The notes beneath the pieces were generated by a model. It did no database searches. It saw nothing but the letters and a program-made list of their open reading frames with translations, and was not told the DNA's origin. DNA of 31,921 bases from Zygnema cylindricum (taxonomy: Eukaryota; Streptophyta; Zygnematophyceae; Zygnematales; Zygnemataceae), in contig JBBHKE010002386.1 of NCBI GenBank assembly GCA_037447655.1, forward strand, positions 76,531 through 108,451, read 5' to 3'. Positions 1 to 7,877 of the stretch are shown here, one piece after another (within the stretch, counting starts at the first letter, position 1; every line of letters begins with the position of its first letter). The translations under genes and the position numbers were made by a program.

Positions 1-1339
1 GGAAGATTTTCAAAAATTTAAATTTTCCTAAAGAAATTTGCAGAAATTTTTAATGACTAACTAGAAAGTTCCAAAAAACAAAACAAATTATGATAAACTA
101 AAAATATTTTTGTAATTTCAAAAATATTCTACAATGTGTACTTTATAAGTGAATATAGCTGAAAAAAAGAAAGTACTTTACAACCTCTAAAAGCATATTA
201 ACAAATTTTAAAAACCTTAACTTTATTCAAAAACACAATTTTTACAAATACAAATCGGAAAACTTTCAACAAATTTTCGACTTGCTTCTAAAGTACCAAA
301 AACGGATAAGAACTTTACAAGAAAAAAAACAAAAAAAAACAAGAGAGAGAGAGAGGGAGAGAGAGAGAGAGAGAAAGAGTCACGAGAGATTTAAGAGGCG
401 AAAAAATCCTTACGAGTTAAGATTTTCCTTCAATACAAAAATAAATTGCAATTTCGCAAGTTGTCCCACAAGTACGAAAACCAATGGAAATCGAATATAC
501 CAAACTTGTTTTGGAGTGGTATAACGAACTTCTCGAAATAATGCAAAAGAAGCCGAAAACCATGAGATTGCGAAAAGAATGAGAGAAACAATCTGTCAAA
601 ATAACAAAAAACCACAAATTTTTTCAACAAATTACACTTTTTGTGGGGGAGATTGCGTCGTTTTTAAACAAAATACAAAAAGAACTCGGCAAATTGAGTA
701 ATTTTTTCGACTAATAGCATATTTTCTTAGCGAATTACACAAATTTTCAAGTTGAGACATCACCAATACTCTAGTTTTTTTCCCATTATTTTCACCTCAA
801 AAACTTTGAAAGATATAAGTAAAACTCTTTCAAAAATAAAAAAAACAACATTCCAAAATTCCTTTCAGAAATTACAAACGACAATCGGAAGCTCAAAGCT
901 CATAGACCAGATTTGAGATCCTCGAAGACTAGAAGTCGAAAAAAACAAAAAAATTACTAAAATTTCACTCGATTACTTTACAATCTGCAAAAACATATTT
1001 TCAAATGCCAAAATGTGGCTACTGGAAAATCGTTTAGAGAATGAATGAAAAAGTTTCTTAAAGAAATTGAAAGTTTCTCAAAAATTTGAGAATGCGACAA
1101 CCTCCTCCAGATTCTACCAATGCCATAAAAGTAAATCAGTCGCCACTAAACGACCGAAACTTTGAAAAAAAATGATAACTAAAACTGAAATAAAAATAAA
1201 TGATGCACTGGGAAGCTTATAGAGGATTGAATATGTATATGTAAGTACGGAAATGAGGTGTTTAACAAGGCATTCCATGAGAAAACTGAGGCAATTAAAC
1301 AGAAAAAGGAGACAACTCTACCACAAAAATGAGAAAAAT
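1..1339. other. AT-rich gene-free stretch
   Basis: No coding region, RNA gene or inverted-repeat element was recognised here. The DNA is strongly AT-rich with many A and T homopolymer runs and a short GA microsatellite at about 342-376. Short open frames exist but have low-complexity translations dominated by Lys, Asn, Phe and Arg-Glu repeats. If the ABCC exon on the minus strand to the right belongs to a live gene, this stretch would be its first intron, but no second ABCC exon was found in it. Confidence 0.6.
342..376. repeat. GA-rich microsatellite
   Basis: This is a run of GAGAGA interrupted by single GGGA units, a simple sequence repeat. It produces an artificial Arg-Glu repeat if translated. 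It resembles the GA tract at about 2182-2252, but there is no other shared sequence. Confidence 0.85.
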
Positions 1340-1423
1340 GAGGCGTTTCAAAAAATGAGGGATTCTACAACAATAATGGATCATTTCAACATAAAAACTG
1401 AGGAATTCAAGACTTTATTTTAC

Positions 1424-1880
1424 CTTAAAAAGGACCAATGGCTTGTTCCAGTAGACAATATCAAAAGATTCGTGAGGTGCCATTTCACCACATTTAATGA
1501 GGCATTTTACACTAAAGTGAGAATGCTTAAAAAAAAATTACCTCCGTAGGAACCAATAGTTTGTTCGCGGAGACGATATCAAAAGATTTGCAAGCAGAAT
1601 AATGCGACAGTTCAAATTATAAGGCATTTCACCACAAATGAGGCATTGAACACAAAAGTGAGAATGTTTCAATTATTGTTTACCGCGAAAGGGACCAATG
1701 GTATGTTCCCGCAGGCAATATCAAAAGATCCGCGGGAAAAAAATCAAAAAAAACATTTCGAAATACATGGCATTTCATCACAAATATGCATTGCACATAA
1801 AAATGAGATTGTTTCAAAAAAAATTACCTCGAACGGAGCCAATGGTTCGTTCCCGGAGACGATATCGAAAGATTCTCGAG
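1424..1880 (-). repeat. Tandem array of four exon-end plus splice-donor units
   Basis: On the minus strand a unit of about 118-144 bp is repeated four times. Each unit holds the last ~17 codons of the ABCC exon followed by a GGTAA donor-like site and a T-rich intron-like segment. The donor cores (plus-strand ttacc) lie at 1824-1828, 1680-1684, 1538-1542 and 1420-1424. The unit adjoining the full exon reads ESFDIVSGNEPLAPFE. The others read GSFDIACGNIPLVPFA, KSFDIVSANKLLVPTE and ESFDIVYWNKPLVLFK, all without stops. The intron-like part also repeats, with segments such as AATGCCTCATTTGTGGTGAA. Divergence rises away from the exon, which suggests old successive duplication. Sequence from about 1340 to 1420 may be a further, very degenerate unit. 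Confidence 0.8.
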
Positions 1881-2262
1881 CGCTTAACTGCATGAGAGGA
1901 ACCACAGCACATCCTGCTGCTAGTACGGAAGCAGTAACTTGTACAAATTTACGGATTCCATGTAGCTTCATCTGCAGTTCTAACGGGCAACTGTAAAGCA
2001 CATGGAGACGAGCCAAAGATAACGCCAGTAATGCTAAATGAGCTGAACCTAAAATGATAATATCGATGAAACAAGGAGTGAAAGCTCCAAGTTCATTAGG
2101 GAGGGAGGCCCAGGAGCCATTGAATTGAGGAGAGCAGAAGGAGTTTATAAAAGGTTCGGATGAGTTTTGCCTGTAAGGTGAGAGGAAAGGAAGGGAGAGA
2201 GGGAGAGAGAGAGGGAGGGAGAGAGGGAGAGAGAGAGGGAGAGGAGAGGAGGAAGGAGCCAT
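1828..2262 (-). pseudogene. ABCC1/2-like transporter, N-terminal exon fragment
   Basis: The minus-strand frame encodes up to 145 residues before a splice donor (GAG then GTAATT, intron starting at 1827). Residues ~36-145 resemble the start of plant ABCC1/ABCC2-type vacuolar ABC transporters: EPFINSFCSPQFNGSW, then GAFTPCFID, one membrane segment (about residues 64-86), a basic loop (~92-106), a second membrane segment (~107-126), and a FDIVSGNEPLAPFE end. This is the TMD0 region, which precedes the transporter core. A polypyrimidine tract ending in TTACAG lies just upstream, so the real exon is probably 1828-2170. Residues 1-30, a Pro-Leu-Ser repeat, would then be a translated pyrimidine tract. 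No Met lies where the family normally starts, and no ATP-binding domains or later exons occur in the window. It is either a captured fragment or the first coding exon of a gene continuing left. The family call is firm; functionality is doubtful. Confidence 0.7.
2171..2255 (-). promoter_or_regulatory. Candidate splice acceptor with long pyrimidine tract
   Basis: Read on the minus strand, this is a CT-rich simple repeat (CCCTCT and CTCT units) followed by CTCACCTTACAG. The AG falls at 2172-2171. It has the form of a strong 3' splice site directly before the conserved ABCC coding sequence, which suggests an intron upstream of the exon, possibly in the 5' UTR. It could also be only a microsatellite that happens to end in CAG. 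Confidence 0.45.
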
Positions 2263-2461
2263 TTTGAGAGGATTTTCTTACATGAGGAAATTGTGCAATT
2301 GCAGTATTGTACTGCAGTGTTCAGTGGATTGATTTGTAGTTTTAATTAAAGTCGGAGAGTTATAAATGATAATTAAAATGAATAGAATAAGTCAGAGGAA
2401 GTTTGTGTAAAAGTAGGGTTTCTCTAGCGAAGCTTCCGATACTTTTCCTCGAAGGTCAGAT

Positions 2462-2488
2462 TTCATGGCTACAAGCAGTAGCCATGAA
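2462..2488. other. Perfect 11-bp hairpin
   Basis: The arms TTCATGGCTAC and GTAGCCATGAA are exact reverse complements separated by a 5-nt loop (AAGCA). The hairpin lies about 290 bp upstream of the ABCC exon on the minus strand. Nothing next to it marks it as a terminator or a known regulatory structure. Confidence 0.7.
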
Positions 2489-2529
2489 TGCTGACATTCT
2501 TTGGTGATTTCTTTCCTCAGCAATACTGG

Positions 2530-2791
2530 CACTGTGAATCGTAATTAGTGTTAATGTTTTTTTCGTCTCTTAAAACAACTTTTATCCGTACACACCTGTC
2601 CGATTGTGGATCTGACGGTTGCGATTGAAAGGTACTATTCTCAGCTTACGAATGGCGGTCTTAAATTGAAAATTGGACAAATGTGTACGGAGAAAAAGAT
2701 TGTTTTCAGTGGAGAAAAGATTGTTTTCAGTGGAGAAAAGATTGTTTTCAGTGGAGAAAAAATTATTAACGCTAATTACGATTCACGGTTG
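2530..2791. mobile_element. Family A inverted-repeat element, copy 1
   Basis: The ends are CACTGTGAATCGTAATTAG on the left and its near reverse complement CTAATTACGATTCACGGTTG on the right (~262 bp). An inner inverted pair, CCGTACACACCTGTCCGAT (~2587) against ATTGGACAAATGTGTACGG, sits inside the termini. The interior matches the element at 21117-21342 in opposite orientation and the truncated one at 14806-15000. There is no coding capacity for a transposase, so it is a non-autonomous MITE-like element. A 21-bp unit with core GATTGTTTTCAGTGGAGAAA is present three times in tandem (~2698-2761) and is absent from the other copies. Confidence 0.85.
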
Positions 2792-3302
2792 TACTTTCAC
2801 GCTATTTTTCAGCTTGAAATAAGAGTGAGGGAAAACAAGTCACGTCATGTCATGTCACGCTACGTTTCCATGCGTCATGTCATGCTGTGCGTACGTCATC
2901 ACTAAACAGAACGGAACGTCGCAGCCGCTGCATAGCAGCTGTAAATCTGTACTTCGAGCTGGATAAAAGCTGGATAAAGAGAACTGAAGCACTTGTAGTT
3001 CAAAAGTTGCGTATCTCGCAGTTCTGTGCTGTACCGTAACGTAATGCAGTTTAATGTAATGTCCTTATTCAAAACTGTGTCAGACACATGGATCAGCAAA
3101 TCATAAGCGCCATCCGAGATTTGGAATCTTTTCTCGCACATGTACGTTACATGATGCAGTAATGTTCAGTCTGGTGCTGGATTGCCTCAGTGAGCCTCGA
3201 CAGTTAAGTCATGCAGACTATTTACAAGACTTTCACATGTAAATATCCGTACAGAAAAATAACTGGACTGTGGATAAAAAGCAGACGGTCGCTGTAAATG
3301 TC
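2792..3302. other. Gene-free stretch with short CGTCATG repeats
   Basis: No gene is seen. Around 2842-2900 the motif GTCATGTCATG and related CGTCATG words recur several times. Around 3035-3063 GTAACGTAATG-like words recur. The rest is unique sequence with no recognised feature. Confidence 0.5.
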
Positions 3303-3337
3303 GTCATTGTACATCAGCAAAGACAGTCCTGCAGCTG
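3303..3337 (+). repeat. Repeat R, copy 1 (35 bp)
   Basis: This 35-bp block, ending in ACATCAGCAAAGACAGTCCT plus GCAGCTG, matches 5173-5207 with three differences. It is the left marker of an old duplication, because each R copy precedes a C element that is in turn followed by a D repeat. In this copy about 375 bp separate R from C. In the second copy they almost touch. Confidence 0.8.
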
Positions 3338-3712
3338 TGGCATATTATCAGCTCGTGAAGTTTCAGCGAATTTCCCACAGCTTCCTCAAGCCTATGCTGA
3401 CGGAGATATGACGCTTGTGCCAGGTGACAAACGGGCTACCGTACGTAGTATGCAAAACTTCCAAATTTTCGGGATAGATATTGCGAAATCGCGATTGCAC
3501 CGGCTTGATATCGAGGTTGAAATCGAAACATATTCATCGAATTGGTACAGTATCCACATCGGGAGGTGGCGATGCACATCGGTATGGCATATTGGAATTG
3601 GATCAAACAACTTTTTCTGTATTGGCACATCGCATCGGTTATTCACCGCTATGCATCGGGACATCGGCTCAATAGAAAATGCTTAATTTTTTTACCAGGA
3701 AGCATAGTCAGA
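3338..3712. other. Unrecognised spacer between R and C
   Basis: A 138-residue open frame (3270-3686, plus) spans this stretch. Its translation matches no family I recognise, and both other frames and the minus strand are also open here, so coding is not supported. Around 3555-3665 the word ACATCGG or GCATCGG recurs five times (for example CACATCGGGAGG and CACATCGGTATGG). That local repetition alone could keep frames open. The stretch has no counterpart in the second duplicated unit, so it is either an insertion here or a deletion there. Confidence 0.4.
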
Positions 3713-4152
3713 GGTCACAACAGTCAAAATTTTAGATAATCGAAACCGACCGTTTTTTTTTTCAAAGTCTGAGTACCCGACGCCCGACAGGGTTATGTCA
3801 CGCTCCCAAATTGTCAATAGCTACCCGAAATGCGCTTACAAAAATAAAAGTTAACCAAAACTCGATTTCTCGCGACTACCCGTACCCACCCGTTCTCCAA
3901 AAAGTACAAAATTGTGTCACGTACTTCCACGACACTAAGAGTACAAAGTACAATAATGTTAGATAGTATGGACAGTACAAACCTTCAAATTTGTTCGTTT
4001 TTTCCTTACCCGACCGAAACGGGTTTTTTTTTTTTCGTGAAGCACCCGCCCTGATCCGCCTAACCCCCCAAATTTGACACCCGAATCTGTTACGAACCCG
4101 AGTGGGCGGTCGGTTAACCGTCGATTACGGTATCGGTTAACCGTTTGCGACC
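3713..4152 (+). mobile_element. Element C, copy 1 (hAT-like, non-autonomous)
   Basis: This ~440-bp element begins GGTCACAACAGTCAAAATTT and ends CGGTTAACCGTTTGCGACC, so its termini are short imperfect inverted repeats of the form GGTCGCAAA. The reverse complement aligns along its length with 5212-5668. Subterminal clusters of CCGACCG, AACCGT, CGGTTAACC and CCCG words recall the repeated transposase-binding motifs at the ends of hAT elements such as maize Ac; that resemblance is an inference. No target-site duplication is evident and there is no coding capacity. Confidence 0.65.
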
Positions 4153-4175
4153 GTTGAGCAGAGTCCCCTGAACTG

Positions 4176-4625
4176 ATAGCCTATTCCCACCGGCGAATTT
4201 GTAAAATTTTGCCCATTCCGATGATTTTCCCATAACTCATTAGAAAACGGGTCTTGTTCACACCAAAGTTTTGGCATATAACTCCGATTGAAAGTATCTT
4301 GTGACACGTCACACGCTATGACGTTCGCTATTCGAAGGACGACGACGGTAGTTCAAAAGTTAGACAATTTTTTCGAGCGAAAACAATGAAGTAGCCTTTC
4401 GGATGTTGTTTTTGCTTCGTCAGCTTTTAGGTTTACCGTTGGCCTGTTTCAAAGAAAGACGCAACCTTAACCCGACTTCAATATCCTCGAATATTTTGAG
4501 GAAGTTTAATTGTACGGTTTTCTGATAACTTCCGAGAACAACAAAATAGGTGTTCGGACAGCCGTACATTATTCGAACGCCCGTCTGTTGCGGAAGTGAT
4601 TTTTTTTACGGTGGGAATAGGCTAT
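4176..4625. mobile_element. Element E: perfect 17-bp terminal inverted repeats
   Basis: The left end ATAGCCTATTCCCACCG and the right end CGGTGGGAATAGGCTAT are exact reverse complements 450 bp apart. The flanks fit either a TA duplication with GCCTATTCCCACCG termini or a TGA duplication. The interior has no coding capacity. It sits between element C and repeat D in unit 1 only; unit 2 lacks it, so unit 2 approximates the empty site. Superfamily is uncertain: a TA target would point to Tc1/mariner. Confidence 0.75.
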
Positions 4626-4628
4626 GAA

Positions 4629-5159
4629 TGAATGGCATAAATTTGTTTCGGTACGAGGTCGATGTTTGACAACGTATATTGAACCGCCAGATTGACTAAT
4701 TATTTCGGCCTTGTCGATATGACTGCACTTATATCAATTATCGTTCAAATCATAAAACAAAAATACGATCGTATGCAGCGTCTTAAAGTACTAAATTTTG
4801 CCGTGAGTACATTAAATGTGACTTGAGTACGAAATACGAAGTTAGTTTGAACTTTGTAGTATGGCAATAATCAAATGAATGGTTATTGATTCCTCGTGTT
4901 GCTGACATCTACATTACTAAAAAATCAGCAAAAGAGATTCGAAACCCAAGCGCAATAATCATTTTTCAGTTTCCACTTCCGCGTGTTCCATCGAACGACC
5001 TAGTTTCGACGTAGCAATATCAAAAAGCTAAAACTGGAACGTGACGTTTAATAAAACGCTCCTTTTGTTATTCGTACATATTTTGCAAATTGTTCTGTCG
5101 TGTTTCTCGGATTTGCACTACGAGTTACCATAAAAACAACAAGTTCGTACTTTTCAGCA
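4629..5159 (+). repeat. Repeat D, copy 1 (~531 bp)
   Basis: This aligns end to end with 5674-6232 in the same orientation. Long identical blocks include AACGTGACGTTTAATAAAAC and CGCTCCTTTTGTTATTCGTA, and there are many small indels. No inverted termini and no convincing open frame were found. It is the right-hand part of the duplicated R-C-D unit. Confidence 0.85.
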
Positions 5160-5172
5160 TGTCGTCATTGTC

Positions 5173-5207
5173 GTCGTTGTACATCAGCAAAGACAGTCCT
5201 ACAGTTG
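5173..5207 (+). repeat. Repeat R, copy 2 (35 bp)
   Basis: This matches 3303-3337 with three differences. It begins about 14 bp after D copy 1 ends and is followed within 5 bp by element C in reversed orientation, so it marks the start of the second R-C-D unit. Confidence 0.8.
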
Positions 5208-5211
5208 CAAA

Positions 5212-5668
5212 GGTCGCAAACGGTTAACCAAAACCGTAACCGACCGTTAACCAACCGCCCGCGTGAGATCCAGAACGGACTCGGGTGCCAAATTTGGGGG
5301 GTCGGGCGGGTTCGGGCGGTTGATTCACATAAAAAAAAAGAAAATCGGTTACGATCGAGTAAGCAAAAAACGAAAAAAAAAATGAAAGTTTTGTACTGTC
5401 TATCCTATTTAACATTATTGTACTTTGTACTCTCGGTATCGTGGAAGGTATAAGGGGAAATGTAACATTAATTTTGTACTTATTCGGGTATTGACAGATA
5501 CGGGTAGTCGCGAGAACTCGAGTTTCGGTTAACTTTTATTTTCGTAAACGCGTTTCGGGTAACGGTTAACAATTTTGGAGCGTGACACAACCCGGTCGGG
5601 CGTCGGGTAAGATTTTGAAAAAGAAAAACGGTCGGTTTCGGTTATCTAAAATTTTGACTTTTGCGACC
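5212..5668 (-). mobile_element. Element C, copy 2 (inverted relative to copy 1)
   Basis: The reverse complement of this ~457-bp stretch aligns with 3713-4152. The ends are GGTCGCAAACGGTTAACC and TTTTGACTTTTGCGACC. It occupies the same relative position as copy 1 (after R, before D) but in the opposite orientation. A 117-residue frame overlaps it (5100-5453), but its translation is low complexity and not recognisable. No target-site duplication is visible. Confidence 0.7.
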
Positions 5669-5673
5669 TGTGA

Positions 5674-6232
5674 TGAATGGCATAAATATATTTCGGTAAG
5701 AGGTTGATGTTTGACAATGTATATTGAACCGCCAGATTGACTTAATATTTCGGCCTTGTCGATATTACTGCACTCGCATCGATTATCGTTCAGATCTTGA
5801 AACAAAAATACGATCGTATGGAGAGTCTTAATTCTTAAAGTACTACATTTTGTCGTGAGTACATTAAATATGACTTTGAGTACGAAGTCAGTTTGAAGTA
5901 TGGCAAAAATGAAAAATCAAATGAATGGCTCTTGATTCCTCATGTTGTTGTCATTCTACTCATCCATGTGGCAAAAAATCAACAAAAGAGATTCCATATC
6001 CACGAGGAATAATCAGTTTTGCTTTCTAATTCCGAGTCATCCACGTGTTCCATCGAACGACCTAGGTTCGACATGTTAATATAATAAAGCTAAAACTGGA
6101 ACGTGACGTTTAATAAAACGCTCCTTTTGTTATTCGTACATTTTTCACAAATTGTTGTCTGTCGTGTTTCGCGGATTTGCAGTATAACGAGTTACCCGTA
6201 CCATAAAAACGGCAAGTTCGTACTTTTCAGCA
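5674..6232 (+). repeat. Repeat D, copy 2 (~559 bp)
   Basis: This is the second copy of repeat D, aligned with 4629-5159 about 1045-1075 bp downstream. It begins only a few bases after element C copy 2 and ends with GTTCGTACTTTTCAGCA, as copy 1 does. Divergence is moderate with short indels throughout, so the duplication is not recent. Confidence 0.85.
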
Positions 6233-6640
6233 GTACTTTACTGTACGAATTTTACCAATTTAGCTTTCGTACTTTTATTTCACTGGTTCAGATGTCGAGG
6301 CGCAACATCGTTTTATGTTCATTACATGGCATTCGTACGGCATTTGTTCACACGGCAATAATTTGTGGTTTGAGAATCGCCAATCGCCAAACAAACTTTG
6401 AAAGTTTTGAATAGGCAGCCCGACGACAGACTTCGCACGGTACGGTTGCGGTGCGGAAAATTTGAATTTCTTCTCCTGCAGGATACTGTCGAACAGTCTC
6501 CAGTCAAAATATGATGTATTTGATTGGTCATTGAACAAAAACAGACAAAAAAAAGTTTGAAAACGGGAAAAAAAAAAAAATGTAAACTAAAAGCCTTGGA
6601 CTGCGCTAAAAGTCGTACCTCCCTTTTAACAAGTTAGCAC
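6233..6640. other. Gene-free stretch upstream of the ATPD promoter
   Basis: No gene or mobile element was recognised. There is an A-rich run at about 6567-6580. Overlapping short frames on both strands have no recognisable content. It may hold distal promoter sequence of the delta-subunit gene. Confidence 0.4.
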
Positions 6641-6785
6641 CATTCTTGTCACATGTGTTCCCGAATTTGTCCGTTAATTGTACGGCAAATGTTCCTGCCT
6701 ATCACATCCACTATTCCACATTAAGCATTCCTTTGGATCCGTGTGAACACCCGGGTTCCCCTCCAGCAACCACTGAAACCTGCTC

Positions 6786-6805
6786 CACGTGTCTTAACAC
6801 ACGTG
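6786..6805. promoter_or_regulatory. Twin G-box module upstream of ATPD
   Basis: Two exact CACGTG palindromes lie at 6786-6791 and 6800-6805, 14 bp centre to centre, about 280-300 bp before the start codon. In plants, G-boxes bind bZIP and bHLH factors, including the HY5 and PIF types, and are common in promoters of photosynthesis genes. That this pair controls the delta-subunit gene is inferred from position. Confidence 0.6.
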
Positions 6806-6852
6806 CGATTCTGTGCGAGGCACCACTCGTTTCGGCTGGTTTCTCTTTCCAA

Positions 6853-6858
6853 GATAAG
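6853..6858 (+). promoter_or_regulatory. I-box (GATAAG)
   Basis: This is an exact GATAAG about 230 bp before the start codon and 48 bp downstream of the second G-box. The G-box plus I-box combination is characteristic of light-responsive plant promoters. A single 6-bp match is weak evidence, and the support comes from the paired context. Confidence 0.4.
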
Positions 6859-6939
6859 GATTCCAGATAGCATAACTTCGCCAGAATTGGATTATACGCC
6901 GTCCGATCGCCATCCAACGGTTAAGCCTGACCCCTTCCT

Positions 6940-7085
6940 GTCCCCTTGCGGCGTCACCCGTTCAGAAGACCTTGCCTTCGTTTCGCTTTCTTTCTTTGTA
7001 ACCTGCTCTTCTGTTTCTGCATCTGTACAGCTTCATTTTACCTCATTTCTCCTTCGTTCCTTTTTCCTCCTCACTCCTAGCAGCC
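6940..7085 (+). promoter_or_regulatory. Pyrimidine-rich 5' leader of ATPD
   Basis: The 150 bases before the start codon are rich in C and T (runs such as CTTTCTTTCTTTG and TTCCTTTTTCCTCC), as is common in leaders of highly expressed plant photosynthesis genes. The start context is GCAGCCATGCAG. The transcription start cannot be fixed; the TATA-like word ATTATACG at 6891-6898 is a weak candidate. An open frame runs through the leader in another phase but shows no protein similarity. Confidence 0.4.
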
Positions 7086-7877
7086 ATGCAGGCTCTTGCT
7101 CAATCAGTTTCAGTCCGAGGAGCAGCTCTTAATGGAGCTTCTGTAGCTGTAGAGAGCAGCTTGAAGGTTAACAATGTTACACGTGTAGCTGCTGTTAAGG
7201 CGCAACGTGTCGGATATTTGTCCAGCTCAGAGCTGAGTTTCAATGCTTTGAGTGCAAAAGTACCTTCTGCTGTCAGCAAGAGAGCAGGAAGCAAAGGTGT
7301 GGTTGTCATGAAGGCATCCACAGCTGCTGCTGGATATGCTGCTGCTTTGATTGAGCTCGGAAAAGGAACCGGAAAGCTTGAGGCCATTCACAACGACATT
7401 GAAGCTATTTCAAGCCTTTTGAACAACAAGGAACTCAGTGACTTCCTCGCAAATCCTGTCATGGCTGACGAAAGCAAGAAAAGCATATTGAAGACCCTCG
7501 CGACAGACGGAAAGTTCAACCCTCAGACCCTCAACTTCTTGAACCTCTTGGTTGACAAGAGAAGGATGAGCATCCTGCAACAGATTGCTTTGGAGTTTGA
7601 GGAACTTTACTGTGATGAGACTGACACACAGGTCGCTGTGGTGACGTCAGCAGTGAAGCTTGAAAACTCGCAGCAAGCTTTGATTGCAAAGAAATTACAG
7701 AGCATGACAGGAGCGAAGAATATCAAGCTGAAGAATATTGTTGACGCTGAACTCATTGCCGGATTCATTGTCAAGTACGGAAAGGATGGATCTAGTGAGA
7801 TTGACATGAGTGTTAAGGGTCAGCTAGATAGGTTGGCCGCCAGTTTTGAATATGCACAGAACGCAGCACCAGCATAG
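7086..7877 (+). CDS. Chloroplast ATP synthase delta subunit (CF1 delta)
   Basis: This gene encodes the nuclear-encoded delta subunit (OSCP family) of the plastid ATP synthase, which sits on top of the CF1 head and links it to the peripheral stalk (subunits I and II) on the stromal face of thylakoids. The 263-residue product starts with an Ala/Ser/Val-rich transit peptide with few acidic residues (about 1-75). The delta/OSCP domain follows from about GYAAALIELGKG (83-94). The family signature lies at 213-232, with D220, A225-G226-F227, K230 and G232 in the expected places. EVAVVTS-like TQVAVVTSAVKLEN is at 181-194. A mature length of about 187 residues is normal. The frame is uninterrupted, as expected because plant ATPD genes are typically intronless. 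The Met at 7086 was chosen because it gives the complete transit peptide. It is the only intact gene in the window. Confidence 0.97.
   Translation: MQALAQSVSVRGAALNGASVAVESSLKVNNVTRVAAVKAQRVGYLSSSELSFNALSAKVPSAVSKRAGSKGVVVMKASTAAAGYAAALIELGKGTGKLEAIHNDIEAISSLLNNKELSDFLANPVMADESKKSILKTLATDGKFNPQTLNFLNLLVDKRRMSILQQIALEFEELYCDETDTQVAVVTSAVKLENSQQALIAKKLQSMTGAKNIKLKNIVDAELIAGFIVKYGKDGSSEIDMSVKGQLDRLAASFEYAQNAAPA

Noticed and set aside
282-524. 80-residue frame with an Arg-Glu repeat
   Set aside because: It is a translation of the GA microsatellite and AT-rich flanks; no protein family is evident.
4930-4955. GATTCGAAACCC resembling a reverse B box of a tRNA
   Set aside because: An extra base breaks the B-box consensus and no A box or stems were found at the right spacing.
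6743-7132. 129-residue frame overlapping the start of the delta-subunit gene
   Set aside because: It lies in another phase, covers the promoter and pyrimidine-rich leader, and has no recognisable content; the real start at 7086 is unambiguous.
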